A stretch of 64,000 nt of DNA from Paludibacteraceae bacterium. Lineage in GTDB: Bacteria > Bacteroidota > Bacteroidia > Bacteroidales > Paludibacteraceae. Position numbers and translations under genes: made by a program. The notes below the pieces were generated by a model, which searched no databases, had not been told where the DNA came from, and saw only the letters and a list, made by a program, of their open reading frames with translations. The stretch is taken from contig JAEDNI010000001.1 of the NCBI GenBank assembly GCA_016302585.1, forward strand, positions 1-64,000. Reading direction: 5' to 3'. Shown one piece after another: positions 52,152 through 61,364 of this stretch. Every line of letters starts with the position of its first letter. Position 1 is the stretch's first letter.

Positions 52152-53541
52152 TCCAACCTCCTACGTAGTAGGTCGATCCAGAGAACTCATTCGGCAAGTC
52201 GAAACGCTCCTCTTTGGAGGGGAAGTACTTGCTATATGAGTTGATGAACTCGTTCGCTTGAACTTCTACCGACGGATCTACTTGTTTTGCCTTCACGAAC
52301 TTATCTACAGCAGCCCAATAAACGGTCTTATTCAAGATACGACCCTTAGCATCCTGCGGATAGAGTTGCGTGGACGCGTAGCACATACCGATGATGATAT
52401 AGCAACGACCCTGACCTTTGTTCAGACCCAGACTCTGGAGGGAAGCGATCGAAGCCAACGCGTACTTACGTGCCTCAGCGTATTTCTTGAGGTTGCTATA
52501 GCTGTAGAACGCTGCGTTGTACTGATAGTCCGCAACATCCTCAAGAGCATCCTCTTCCATAGCCAGTTTGATAGCCTGGTCGTAGTACGAGATAGCTGCC
52601 TCGTAGTCACCTTTCTTAGCGGCCATGGAAGCACAACCCGCTGCGGTCTCTGCGGTCGGCTGCAGTTTATGCGCCAATTCGCAAGCCTCGAAGTACACAT
52701 CACTTTCGGTGCAACGAACGCGCTTGTACAGTTTTGCGATCTTCTGCAGCATATCGAGGTTCGCGCTGTTTTCCTTCACAGCAGCCGCATAGATCTCATC
52801 TAACTTCGAGCAATCAGCAGCTCCGGAGATAGCGAAGATATTATCTACATAATCCTTCTGCTTGCCTGCAATCTCTGCATTTTTATTATTCGGGTTGGTA
52901 GCTTGCTCGTTGAGAAGCGAGGAAGCAATCTCATAGTCTGCGATGAACTGCTCAGCCAAAGCGTTCGGATTCTCTTTATAGAGCGCATAGGAAACATCTA
53001 CGAGTTTCACGAGCACCATGATCTTGCTAGCCGGCCCCATGCCTTCTGCCGATTGGCGTAAGCACTCGCGTGCCTCTTTGAGTTTGGTATCTCCGAAGAA
53101 ATCGATATAAGCCAGACCCTTCTCTCCCAAGATATAGGACTTCGGATACTTCGGATCGTTGCCGAAATACTTGATACGCTTGTCCTGCATCTCAATAGCG
53201 AGGTTCGCCAAACGTGCTTTCTCCGCTGCATCGGTCGTAGCGCCATAGAGGGCCTCTACGATCTTTGCTCCATCGGAATAGATGGACTTATTGGCATTCG
53301 GGCAGTGCTGATACACATCCCACCACGGTTCATACGCATCGGCATACATCTTATTCTTTACCGACTCGTGGAAAAGGGATACATTCACAACGCACTCTTC
53401 GGTGATCGTCGGTTCTTCTTCCTCCACTACAGGAGCAGCCTCAGCCGCAGCGGGAGCAGCAGGAGTCTTCGGTTTCTTCGCGCAAGCCAGCGCTGGAACA
53501 GCCGCTGCTAACGCTACTACAAGTAAACTTTTGAATTTCAT
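52126..53541 (-). CDS. Exported tetratricopeptide-repeat protein
   Basis: A 471-residue exported protein (MKFKSLLVVALAAAVPALAC) with an Ala/Pro/Glu linker (KTPAAPAAAEAAPVVEEEE) followed by helical repeats. The clearest TPRs are around KKGDYEAAISYYDQAIKLA and LKKYAEARKYALASIA. Whether Cys 20 is lipidated is uncertain because the preceding residues only loosely fit a lipobox. Proteins like this sit beside lptC and coaX in many Bacteroidota; function unknown, plausibly outer-membrane assembly. Confidence 0.82.
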   Translation of the reverse strand: MKFKSLLVVALAAAVPALACAKKPKTPAAPAAAEAAPVVEEEEPTITEECVVNVSLFHESVKNKMYADAYEPWWDVYQHCPNANKSIYSDGAKIVEALYGATTDAAEKARLANLAIEMQDKRIKYFGNDPKYPKSYILGEKGLAYIDFFGDTKLKEARECLRQSAEGMGPASKIMVLVKLVDVSYALYKENPNALAEQFIADYEIASSLLNEQATNPNNKNAEIAGKQKDYVDNIFAISGAADCSKLDEIYAAAVKENSANLDMLQKIAKLYKRVRCTESDVYFEACELAHKLQPTAETAAGCASMAAKKGDYEAAISYYDQAIKLAMEEDALEDVADYQYNAAFYSYSNLKKYAEARKYALASIASLQSLGLNKGQGRCYIIIGMCYASTQLYPQDAKGRILNKTVYWAAVDKFVKAKQVDPSVEVQANEFINSYSKYFPSKEERFDLPNEFSGSTYYVGGWIGETTVIR

Positions 53542-53604
53542 AATCGTTGTATTTTAGTTTAATTCTGAATATTCTGAGGATTCCGGTTCAAAATTCATGC
53601 CAAA

Positions 53605-54831
53605 CTATAATTTGCGCTTAAAGAACCAGTTCTCGGCGATGGAAGCGCCTATGGTAAATCGCAGGCTATTGTCTTCCAATCCTGCGGGATTACCGCGATG
53701 GGTGTATTCGATCGTGGTATTGATAACTGTACCTACCGACCAGAGCGGAAAACCGAGACCGATGCTGGCAGTTATCTTCTTTCCTCCCACTATTGCCACG
53801 TACTCATCTTGGATGTTAATACCTGCGCGCCAAAGCATTCGTTCCGCATAATTACGTCCAACGGGGTTATGGCGATACTCGACGCCAAAAGAATAGCGGT
53901 TTCGATCACGCAAGCCACTGGCACTACCCGGTTCACCTCCATACATGGCCGAAGCCATATATATACGTTCGTAATCGAAGGCCAGTGTCAAGCGGTTCGC
54001 CCAATTATAACTACCTCCGACACCCCACATCATCGGCAGTTGCCATCCTCCGGAGATAACATAGACCGTATCGCCTTGAGTCTCAAACAACTGCAGTTCA
54101 CTATGGAGTTTGAGTTTGGGCTCGAAGACCGCACCGAGACTGAATGCATGTTTCTCCCAGCGATGGAAGAACTGCGCTCCCGCACGGAAACGGACGTTGC
54201 TCACACTCAGGTTCTCATATTGGATGGTAGAGTTCACATTGGATTCGGTAAAGGACAACATACGCATGTGACTCAGTTCGCCCCACATATAATAGACATT
54301 CGCACCCAACGCAAACCAGTTACAGATATTAAAACTCAAACCGCCATACACCTGGCTGATGTTTCCTTCGCCGCCATAGTTTACCGTATAATGATATCCT
54401 CCTCCGGCCGTAGAGTCCGAAATAGAGATGTCGTATCCGACGGAACTATAGGGCTGCAAACCGATGGACATCGCAATCCATTGTTTATAGAGCGGGAACT
54501 GCATGGTGACATACTCGAGGTTTCCGTTAGCTTTGTTCTTCTTTCCTCCCACATCTTTATATCGGCTCCAATTAGCACTGGCGGCAATATCAAACATGAA
54601 GGTAAGGGTATCACAGGCCGTGTAAGAAGCCGGCTGAGCAGGGTTGATAGCGCGATTATTACGCATACCGTAACCCACCCCGCCCATGGCGCGATAGCCT
54701 ACCGGCACGTTATCATTCATATCTCCATAGGCATAACGGGAGAAAGGCGAACTCGTCAGATTCTGGGCTGCCACTCCGATGGTCCATGCCAAGGCGAAGA
54801 GGAGTAAAAATATTTTCTTATTTTTTATCAT
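53605..54831 (-). CDS. Outer-membrane beta-barrel protein (coaX-linked family)
   Basis: A 408-residue exported barrel protein (signal MIKNKKIFLLLFALAWTIGVAA-Q). NLTSSPFSRYAYGDMND and YRAMGGVGYGMRNNRAINPAQPASY resemble FadL/PorV-like outer-membrane proteins of Bacteroidota. The C-terminus GASIAENWFFKRKL, with aromatic pair and basic end, is typical of this coaX-linked family. Ligand unknown. Confidence 0.82.
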   Translation of the reverse strand: MIKNKKIFLLLFALAWTIGVAAQNLTSSPFSRYAYGDMNDNVPVGYRAMGGVGYGMRNNRAINPAQPASYTACDTLTFMFDIAASANWSRYKDVGGKKNKANGNLEYVTMQFPLYKQWIAMSIGLQPYSSVGYDISISDSTAGGGYHYTVNYGGEGNISQVYGGLSFNICNWFALGANVYYMWGELSHMRMLSFTESNVNSTIQYENLSVSNVRFRAGAQFFHRWEKHAFSLGAVFEPKLKLHSELQLFETQGDTVYVISGGWQLPMMWGVGGSYNWANRLTLAFDYERIYMASAMYGGEPGSASGLRDRNRYSFGVEYRHNPVGRNYAERMLWRAGINIQDEYVAIVGGKKITASIGLGFPLWSVGTVINTTIEYTHRGNPAGLEDNSLRFTIGASIAENWFFKRKL

Positions 54832-54851
54832 GTCGATAGGACGACCTTATA

Positions 54852-55604
54852 TCACTGTTTATTAAATCTCAAAATCTCATTCAGGCCAATCAGCACCAGG
54901 TATTTCTCGTGATGCATCGCTCGGTTCTCTGTGCGCGAAGTCCGCACGTTATTGAGGATATAGGATGCATGGCCGCCTGTGAGATAGGTCTGAAAATGCG
55001 GCACTTTCTCTCGTAATGTTCGCATATATCCTTTCACCTCATATGCCACACCTCGTACCACTCCTGCTGCTATCGCATCGCGGGTGTTCTTGCCGAAGAG
55101 CGGAATGAGTTCATTCTCATCCACCTCGACGAGAGGCAGTTTCTTCGTCATTCGCTGCAGAATCGTCAAACGCATCTTCAGTCCCGGCGCGATGTTGCCC
55201 CCCAGATATTCCCCTGCTTCGGAAACGAAGTCGTAGGTGATGGCCGAGCCTGCATCGATGATAAGCAGGTTCTCATTCGGGCAGAGACTTTTCGCTCCCA
55301 CGGCCGCCGCTAAACGATCCTGACCCAACGTTTGGGGCGTATCGTAGCGATTGATAATCGGCACAGGTGTATTATGATCAAAGAGAACAAAATGCTGCGA
55401 GCGGCGATGGAGGGTATTGACAATAGCCGGCTCAATATTGACCACCGAACTGATTATCGAATCCCGGATATCGTACAGATCCAGCAACCGCTCTACATCG
55501 GCCGAGGAGAAGGACTTATAGATGAACTGGTTGATCATCGTGCCCTCATCCGTCATGAGCGCTACTTTGGTGCGACTATTTCCCTGGTCGATACAGAGGT
55601 TCAT
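54852..55604 (-). CDS. coaX: Type III pantothenate kinase
   Basis: Phosphorylates pantothenate in the first step of CoA synthesis, of the ASKHA fold. The 250-residue protein has MNLCIDQGNSRTKVAL (phosphate 1 motif), the pantothenate-side TLGQDRLAAAVGA, and LLIIDAGSAITYDFV (phosphate 2), then GGNIAPGL. It is adjacent to an acyl-CoA ligase, a CoA user. Confidence 0.95.
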   Translation of the reverse strand: MNLCIDQGNSRTKVALMTDEGTMINQFIYKSFSSADVERLLDLYDIRDSIISSVVNIEPAIVNTLHRRSQHFVLFDHNTPVPIINRYDTPQTLGQDRLAAAVGAKSLCPNENLLIIDAGSAITYDFVSEAGEYLGGNIAPGLKMRLTILQRMTKKLPLVEVDENELIPLFGKNTRDAIAAGVVRGVAYEVKGYMRTLREKVPHFQTYLTGGHASYILNNVRTSRTENRAMHHEKYLVLIGLNEILRFNKQ

Positions 55605-55607
55605 AGC

Positions 55608-57284
55608 TTATACCATGTTGGTATAGAGGAAACGCTTGATGGATTTCTTCGGCGTCTTCTCGAACTCATGTGGATAAAGTTTGACGATAGAAATCTGTTC
55701 GTACGCAGCCAACTCGGAGTTCACTTGCTTACGCGAGTCTTCCATCAGTTCATCCAGTTGCTCACGCGTCAATCCGCTGGCATCCACTTCGTTATAATCC
55801 GGACAGATCAACGCCACGAGACGGTTATCTTCCTGTTGCAGCACTAATGACTCGAGCACGAACGGCATATTGTTAATCTTCGCCTCAATTTCCTCCGGGT
55901 ATATATTCTGTCCACTCGGACCAAGGAGCATGGTCTTACAACGGCCTTTGATATAGAGGAAGCCATCGCTATCAAGGCAACCGAGGTCACCCGTACGCAG
56001 CCAACCGTCCTCCGTAAAGGCATCTTTGGTAGCATCGGGTTTCTTGTAATAGCCTTGCATGGTATTCTCGCCACGAACGACTATCTCACCTATGCCTTCT
56101 TCATTCGGATTGAGGATCTTTACCTCCATGATACCCTCCAACGGCTTACCGCACGAACCCAATTTACTGCCTTCATCATAGGGAGTGAAGGTAATCAGCG
56201 GCGCGCACTCGGTCATACCGAAGCCAACCGACATCGGGAATTTGATGCGATAGAGGAAAGCTTCTACCTCCGGGTTCAAGGGAGCTCCTCCGATAATCAT
56301 CTGCTTGAATTCACCTCCGAACGCCTCTATCAGTTGCTCGCGAATCTTCGAGCATACCACCTCGTCCAGGAACGGCACTTTCAGCACCCAGCTTACAGGC
56401 GGTTTCTGGATCTGCGGCACAATCATCTTCTTATAAATCTTCTCGAGAATCAAGGGCACGGAGAGGATAATGGTCGGTTTGATCTCAGCAAACGCCTTCA
56501 ACAGAATCTTCGGAGACGGAGTACGACCTACAAGATAGGTATGACCTCCGGCAGACAAGCAGGCGAGGAAATCGAAGGCACAGCCATAAGCATGGGCAAG
56601 CGGCAGGAAGGTCACGTGACGACTTTCGGTGCTAACCAGATGATGCTCCATGGCATAACGGATGTTACCCGCAAGACCGTTCAGCGGCATGACAACACCT
56701 TTACTGAAACCGGTCGTACCACTGGTATAGTTAATCGAACCGATTTGGTCATTACCACGCTCGTCGAACTGGACATCCTTCGCCCAATAACCCTCGGGAT
56801 GTTTCGCTTTGAAGAGCTGCGCAATAGCTTCGTAGTTAATCATCTTCGGATCCAATGCCAATGAGATAGGATGCCAATCGTTCAGACTAACGGCAACCAA
56901 CACCTTCGGAATCTGATCCAAATCAATACCCTCCCAGTTGATATCGCTGATAAAGAGCAGCTTCGACTCGGAGTGGTTAATGATATGAATGGCATCATTG
57001 GCCCGGAAATCCTGAAGGATCGGCACGATGATGGCACCATATGTAATCGTAGCCAGATAAACCGCCACCCAGTTGCTGTTGTTGCGCCCCATCACAGCGA
57101 TCTTATCATTCTTCTTCACTCCGCACGCCTTGAAGAGGATGTGCAGTTTCTCGATATTAATGGCCAACTGGCCGTAGGTTAAGGTCACATCTGTGTCATA
57201 GTCGGTCACAGCAGGGCGTTCCCAGTTATCACGCAAGGCACGCTCAAAGATCTTAACAAAATTGTATTTTTCGTCCGTCATCAT
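55608..57284 (-). CDS. Long-chain acyl-CoA synthetase-like AMP-dependent ligase
   Basis: A 558-residue ANL-superfamily ligase. The AMP-binding P-loop is NYTSGTTGFSKGVVM, followed by MSVGFGMTECAPLIT, and DGWLRTGDLGCLDSDGFLYIKGR; the C-terminal Lys region is TPKKSIKRFLY. It would activate fatty acids as CoA thioesters. Chain length cannot be told. It lies 3 bases upstream of coaX and 4 bases after the small membrane protein gene. Confidence 0.92.
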   Translation of the reverse strand: MMTDEKYNFVKIFERALRDNWERPAVTDYDTDVTLTYGQLAINIEKLHILFKACGVKKNDKIAVMGRNNSNWVAVYLATITYGAIIVPILQDFRANDAIHIINHSESKLLFISDINWEGIDLDQIPKVLVAVSLNDWHPISLALDPKMINYEAIAQLFKAKHPEGYWAKDVQFDERGNDQIGSINYTSGTTGFSKGVVMPLNGLAGNIRYAMEHHLVSTESRHVTFLPLAHAYGCAFDFLACLSAGGHTYLVGRTPSPKILLKAFAEIKPTIILSVPLILEKIYKKMIVPQIQKPPVSWVLKVPFLDEVVCSKIREQLIEAFGGEFKQMIIGGAPLNPEVEAFLYRIKFPMSVGFGMTECAPLITFTPYDEGSKLGSCGKPLEGIMEVKILNPNEEGIGEIVVRGENTMQGYYKKPDATKDAFTEDGWLRTGDLGCLDSDGFLYIKGRCKTMLLGPSGQNIYPEEIEAKINNMPFVLESLVLQQEDNRLVALICPDYNEVDASGLTREQLDELMEDSRKQVNSELAAYEQISIVKLYPHEFEKTPKKSIKRFLYTNMV

Positions 57285-57288
57285 AACA

Positions 57289-57726
57289 TTAATCTATTAT
57301 AGGTAGTGTATTAGTAATCGGAATGATATGCTCCGAAGCGGAGCCGGAGTGCATATACGAGACGCTATCGACCACGTACTGGCTGTTACCACGCCATGGC
57401 AATGTACCCAGATAACGCTTCCAATGCAATTTAACACCTACGCTCGAGCCCTCCTCCAGTTGACGTGCCACGCGCTCGCTAGCCACAGAGAACTTCAACT
57501 CATTGGACTGCAGGTTTCCGCCCTTTGGCGCCTTAAACCCAGTCAGAATCATCTTACCCTCATAGGTCTTAAAGATAAAACCCTCTTTCTGGAAATAATT
57601 GATATCGCCTTCATTCACGCCCTCGCTATAGACAAAGCAGAACTTAAAAAAGATAAATCCCGCTATCAGGAGCACCAATCCCAGCGACAAGGATGTCCAC
57701 ACAATGATTTTCGTTTTCTTTTCCAT
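57289..57726 (-). CDS. Small membrane-anchored protein
   Basis: A 145-residue protein with one N-terminal membrane helix (about 8-28) and a periplasmic beta-rich domain (SEGVNEGDINYFQKEGFIFKTYEGKMIL). Homologues in Bacteroides are sometimes labelled 6-phosphogluconate dehydrogenase, which this sequence does not support: no Rossmann motif is present. Function unknown. First gene of a seven-gene run. Confidence 0.78.
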   Translation of the reverse strand: MEKKTKIIVWTSLSLGLVLLIAGFIFFKFCFVYSEGVNEGDINYFQKEGFIFKTYEGKMILTGFKAPKGGNLQSNELKFSVASERVARQLEEGSSVGVKLHWKRYLGTLPWRGNSQYVVDSVSYMHSGSASEHIIPITNTLPIID

Positions 57727-57778
57727 ACTATATCGCGCATTCTTATCGAATGTACACTATAAATAATAAAATCGGCTG

Positions 57779-57809
57779 CAAAGATACAACTTTTTTTTTA
57801 CATAAACAA
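57779..57809 (-). promoter_or_regulatory. Bacteroidota promoter for the 57726-50832 run
   Basis: Minus-strand TTG (57807-57809), 20-base spacer with an A tract, TATCTTTG (57779-57786); back to back with the metK promoter. Confidence 0.85.
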
Positions 57810-57846
57810 GCGCGCACACATATTTTTTGAAAAAAGTGCATTTTAT

Positions 57847-57877
57847 TTGCATATATAAAAAAAAAGCAGTACTTTTG
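57847..57877 (+). promoter_or_regulatory. Bacteroidota promoter for metK
   Basis: TTG (57847-57849), 20-base spacer, TACTTTTG (57870-57877). Transcription would start just before the riboswitch. Confidence 0.87.
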
Positions 57878-57892
57878 CACCCGATTTCGATC

Positions 57893-57964
57893 ACGAGGAT
57901 GGATTTGACTGCTTGCAACCTCGTTAAAACAATGCTAAAACTTGTGCCGCAAGCTTAAACAGTC
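57893..57964 (+). promoter_or_regulatory. SAM-II-type riboswitch upstream of metK
   Basis: The leader matches the SAM-II fold. P1 pairs ACGAGG (57893-57898) with CCTCGT (57919-57924). The P1 loop contains GATTTGACTG and TTGCAA as in SAM-II, and TTAAAACAATGCTAAAA (57924-57940) matches the 3' core. The P2 pseudoknot is formed by GACTG (57907-57911) with CAGTC (57960-57964). Between GCTAAAA and the P2 3' strand is an extra hairpin (CTTG 57941-57944 with CAAG 57950-57953). SAM binding would repress metK, the SAM synthase, which makes biological sense. Pairings were found by eye. Confidence 0.82.
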
Positions 57965-57999
57965 GCTTGTGGTTATTTTTTGTAAAAGGAATAGTAACA

Positions 58000-59253
58000 A
58001 TGAATTATTTATTTACAAGTGAATCGGTGTCCGAAGGACATCCTGATAAAGTTTGCGACCAGATTTCGGACGCTATTTTGGATAATATGTTAGCGCAGGA
58101 TCCGCAGGCTCACGTAGCCTGCGAGACGATGTGTACGACCGGTCAGGTGGTGATTGCGGGAGAAGTGACCTGCAAAGGTTGGGTAGACGTGCAGCAGATC
58201 GCGCGCAAGACGATTGCGGAAATCGGTTACACCAAAGCGGAGTATAAGTTCGAAGCGGAGAGTTGCGGTATTTTAACGGCACTCCATGCCCAATCGGCGG
58301 ACATCAATATGGGTGTGAGTCGTGCGAACGTGGAGGAACAAGGTGCGGGAGATCAAGGTATGATGTTCGGCTATGCAACCGACGAGACGGATAACTATAT
58401 GCCGTTAACGCTGGACCTGGCGCATACCTTAGTGTACACCTTGGCGCGTATACGCAAAGAAGGCGAACAAATGACCTATCTTCGTCCGGACAGTAAGTCG
58501 CAAGTAACCATCGAATATAACGAACAAAATCAACCTGTTCGTATTGATACAATCGTACTCTCCACGCAGCATGACGAAGGAGTTACTCCGGAGCAAATCA
58601 AACGCGACATCGTTGATATTTTACTGCCTCGCGTAGCGAAACGCGACTCACGTTACAGCCATCTGTTAGAGATGTTTCTGCAAGACAAGGACGCGAAGTT
58701 ATGGGTGAATCCGACCGGTAATTTCGTAATCGGCGGTCCTCACGGTGATACAGGTCTGACAGGACGTAAGATCATCGTTGATACTTATGGAGGACGAGGT
58801 GCCCACGGAGGAGGAGCTTTCAGCGGTAAAGACCCTTCAAAAGTGGATCGATCTGCGGCTTATGCGACGCGATGGATTGCGAAGCATCTGGTAGCGGCAG
58901 GAGTAGCGCATGAGGCACTCGTACAGGTCAGCTATGCCATCGGCGTCGCAAAACCCGTCTCGCTCTACGTCAACACGTTCGGAACAGCTATGGTAAAGAA
59001 GAGCGATGCAGAGATTGCGAAGATCGTAGAGCAGCTGTTTGACCTTCGTCCCGCTGCCATCATTCGCGACCTGAAATTGACGCAACCGATCTATCAGGAG
59101 ACCGCCAAATACGGTCACGTAGGTCGTACGAACGAAGTAGTGACCAAGACGTTCCTGGACGCCAATGGCAATAATTACACCAAAGAAGTAGAGTTATTCA
59201 CATGGGAGAAATTAGACCGTTTAGTAGCCGTAAAAGCCGCATTTGGCTTATAA
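58000..59253 (+). CDS. metK: S-adenosylmethionine synthase
   Basis: Makes SAM from methionine and ATP. From ATG 58000 the protein has 417 residues and begins [21 protein letters not shown], the invariant N-terminus. [12 protein letters not shown], and [21 protein letters not shown] with [16 protein letters not shown] are also standard. A frame extension of 11 codons upstream lacks homology, and AAAGGA lies just before 58000. Expression is probably controlled by the SAM-II riboswitch. The last 52 bases overlap lspA. Confidence 0.97.
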   Translation: MNYLFTSESVSEGHPDKVCDQISDAILDNMLAQDPQAHVACETMCTTGQVVIAGEVTCKGWVDVQQIARKTIAEIGYTKAEYKFEAESCGILTALHAQSADINMGVSRANVEEQGAGDQGMMFGYATDETDNYMPLTLDLAHTLVYTLARIRKEGEQMTYLRPDSKSQVTIEYNEQNQPVRIDTIVLSTQHDEGVTPEQIKRDIVDILLPRVAKRDSRYSHLLEMFLQDKDAKLWVNPTGNFVIGGPHGDTGLTGRKIIVDTYGGRGAHGGGAFSGKDPSKVDRSAAYATRWIAKHLVAAGVAHEALVQVSYAIGVAKPVSLYVNTFGTAMVKKSDAEIAKIVEQLFDLRPAAIIRDLKLTQPIYQETAKYGHVGRTNEVVTKTFLDANGNNYTKEVELFTWEKLDRLVAVKAAFGL

Positions 59254-59777
59254 TAGCCATCGTGCTGGGGGCAGTAATAATAGACCAGGTGATTAAGATC
59301 CTGGTAGCTACCCACATGATGCTGAATACAGGTATCGAGATCACACCGTGGTTTCAAATCAGTTATGTACTGAATCCGGGAATGGCCTTTGGTATCGAAT
59401 GGTTCAGTAAAATCGCCTTAACGCTCTTCCGCATTGTAGCGGTCGGGTTATTGGGATGGTATCTGCATGTACTGTTAAAAAAAGAAGAGACTCCTGTCGG
59501 CTATATCGCAACGATTGCGTTTATTGTGGCCGGAGCAATCGGAAATATCATCGACTGCATTTTCTACGGCAAGTTGTTTCCTGAGCAAGAGACAGGTTGG
59601 TTCTGCGGCAAAGTTGTAGATATGTTCTATTTCCCGCTAATTCACAACAGCGCAGGAGAAGTGCTTTTCTTCCGTCCGGTATTTAATTTCGCTGACAGCT
59701 GTATTACCTGCGGCGTGATCGTGATACTGCTCTTCTATATGAAGCAGCTGAATAGCGAGGAAAAAGCGAAAAGCTAA
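59202..59777 (+). CDS. lspA: Lipoprotein signal peptidase
   Basis: Signal peptidase II, which removes lipoprotein signal peptides after diacylglyceryl transfer. The 191-residue, four-helix protein has [10 protein letters not shown], the first catalytic Asp in [21 protein letters not shown] and the second Asp in [11 protein letters not shown]. It carries the extended loop between helices typical of Bacteroidota LspA. The start lies inside metK (52-base overlap). Confidence 0.94.
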   Translation: MGEIRPFSSRKSRIWLIIAIVLGAVIIDQVIKILVATHMMLNTGIEITPWFQISYVLNPGMAFGIEWFSKIALTLFRIVAVGLLGWYLHVLLKKEETPVGYIATIAFIVAGAIGNIIDCIFYGKLFPEQETGWFCGKVVDMFYFPLIHNSAGEVLFFRPVFNFADSCITCGVIVILLFYMKQLNSEEKAKS

Positions 59778-59787
59778 GAGGTAATAG

Positions 59788-60306
59788 ATGAAGAGCAGAT
59801 TATTCATCATAATGGGACTGATCGCGGCGGTAACTTTTACGAGTTGTCGCCCTAAAGGCATCCTGCATTCCTGGGAAATGAGGGAGATTATGGTAGACCT
59901 GCACAAGACCGATGCGATGCTGCAAATAAGCGGGTTGACACAGGGTTATGATGAAGCTAAAAACATCTATTATGCACAGGTGTTGGAGAAACACGGCACC
60001 ACACAAGCGCAGTTCGACAGTTCGTTAGTCTGGTATACGGCTCATCCGCAGTTATTCGATAAGATCTATCCGAAAGTACTGACCCAACTGAAAGCCGAAG
60101 AAGAGGCGTTTATAGCGCAGAACGAAGAAGCACTGAACGCGCTTGCTTCTGAAACGATTGCTGTAGAAACGCCTAAAGAAGAGAGTGTGCAACGACCCTT
60201 TACACGCATGGATTTGGATAGCGTGCTATGGGTTACACAACACGGTTATTGCACCGATTGGAATAAATGGGAGCGGAAACAACCCCTTGTTTTCGTTGAT
60301 CGGTAA
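59788..60306 (+). CDS. DUF4296 lipoprotein
   Basis: A 172-residue lipoprotein (MKSRLFIIMGLIAAVTFTSC, Cys 20). SWEMREIMVDLHKTDAMLQ and YYAQVLEKHGTTQAQFDSSLVWYTAHPQLFDKIY are the pattern of DUF4296, a family usually encoded next to lspA in Bacteroidota. Function unknown; the constant neighbourhood suggests a link with lipoprotein maturation. Confidence 0.88.
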   Translation: MKSRLFIIMGLIAAVTFTSCRPKGILHSWEMREIMVDLHKTDAMLQISGLTQGYDEAKNIYYAQVLEKHGTTQAQFDSSLVWYTAHPQLFDKIYPKVLTQLKAEEEAFIAQNEEALNALASETIAVETPKEESVQRPFTRMDLDSVLWVTQHGYCTDWNKWERKQPLVFVDR

Positions 60307-60320
60307 TGGCGAAGAACGCC

Positions 60321-61364
60321 TTAATGCATGATCTTATAGATCAATTCTTTCCACAAGTCGGCATCTTTGACAGAAGGATTATTAATTCCTTTCAGACGCG
60401 CATCGGTGTCTCGCAGATATCCGATAATTAAGAACGTTTTTCCGGCCGAGTAACGCTTGGCTGCTGTAGCGTAGTCTTTCACAAAATAGGGGTTGATACC
60501 CAATTCCTTCGCCACGTTTGCCTGACTCCTATCCGGCATGTAATGATACATGAGCAGATTTGAGAAGAAAGTGAACAGCGGAGCCAGTTCCCGAATCATC
60601 GGATGGTCTTTGCTGGACGCGAAATACTGCGCGATACGATTGGCATGCACCACATCGCCACGAATGAGTGCTGCCTGCATCTCCATGATGTTATAATCCT
60701 TGGAAATTCCGATGTTTCGTTCCACTAAAGCGACATCGATGGTATTCACTCCTTCGGGACGACCGTCCAAGAGTTTCTGCAGCGCACCTACTATCGCGGA
60801 GAGGTCCGTTCCGATGGCATTGGCCAATAGCGGGGCTACGCGCGGATCGATATTTATTTGCTGACTGCTGTTGGCGGATTGCTTATTAAAATCAGCTATA
60901 TAGGCATTTATCCAGCGTTCTACTTCGTAATCACGCAGTTTGTCGGACTGCTGCCAGATGACCTGGGGATGTTCCGCAGCTTTCTTCCATACCCCTTGCC
61001 GTTTATCGGGTTTGCCGTTATAGCAAATGACCAATATCGTTTGGGGCATTAAGTTATCAAGATAAGCGCCAAAGGCATCCCATTTCTTAATCGATTGCGC
61101 TTCGCGCACAATGACCACTTTTCGTCCGCCCATCATAGCAAAACCGCGTGCTGCGCCAATGATCGGAGCGATATCAGCTCCCTGCAGGTCACGCCCATAA
61201 ACGATCTGGAGGTCAAACTCGCGTGCCATCTCATCCAGAGCATTTGCAGCAATGAAATCAAACACCTTATCGGTATAATAAGGTTCTTCTCCGCAAAGCA
61301 CATAAATCGGGGCGTAGTTATCGGCCCGAAGGGCTTGCATAATATCTTCGTGTTTCTTAATCAT
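60321..61364 (-). CDS. holA: DNA polymerase III delta subunit
   Basis: A clamp-loader subunit of 347 residues. APIYVLCGEEPYYTDKVFDFI and QADIAPIIGAARGFAMMGGRKVVIVREAQ match the HolA N-terminal ATPase-like domain, which lacks a functional Walker A as usual. The C-terminal helical collar domain follows (YFVKDYATAAKRY). It overlaps the nucleotidyltransferase gene by 4 bases. A small GGCG/CGCC hairpin (60308-60320) separates it from the convergent DUF4296 gene. Confidence 0.93.
   Translation of the reverse strand: MIKKHEDIMQALRADNYAPIYVLCGEEPYYTDKVFDFIAANALDEMAREFDLQIVYGRDLQGADIAPIIGAARGFAMMGGRKVVIVREAQSIKKWDAFGAYLDNLMPQTILVICYNGKPDKRQGVWKKAAEHPQVIWQQSDKLRDYEVERWINAYIADFNKQSANSSQQINIDPRVAPLLANAIGTDLSAIVGALQKLLDGRPEGVNTIDVALVERNIGISKDYNIMEMQAALIRGDVVHANRIAQYFASSKDHPMIRELAPLFTFFSNLLMYHYMPDRSQANVAKELGINPYFVKDYATAAKRYSAGKTFLIIGYLRDTDARLKGINNPSVKDADLWKELIYKIMH

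Noticed and set aside
53698..54807. 369-codon open frame antisense to the coaX-linked barrel gene
   Set aside because: His/Arg/Thr-rich translation without hydrophobic core or motifs; the opposite strand has a signal peptide and barrel pattern.
57289..57726. 6-phosphogluconate dehydrogenase label for the small membrane protein
   Set aside because: No nucleotide-binding or catalytic motif and far too short; kept as unknown.
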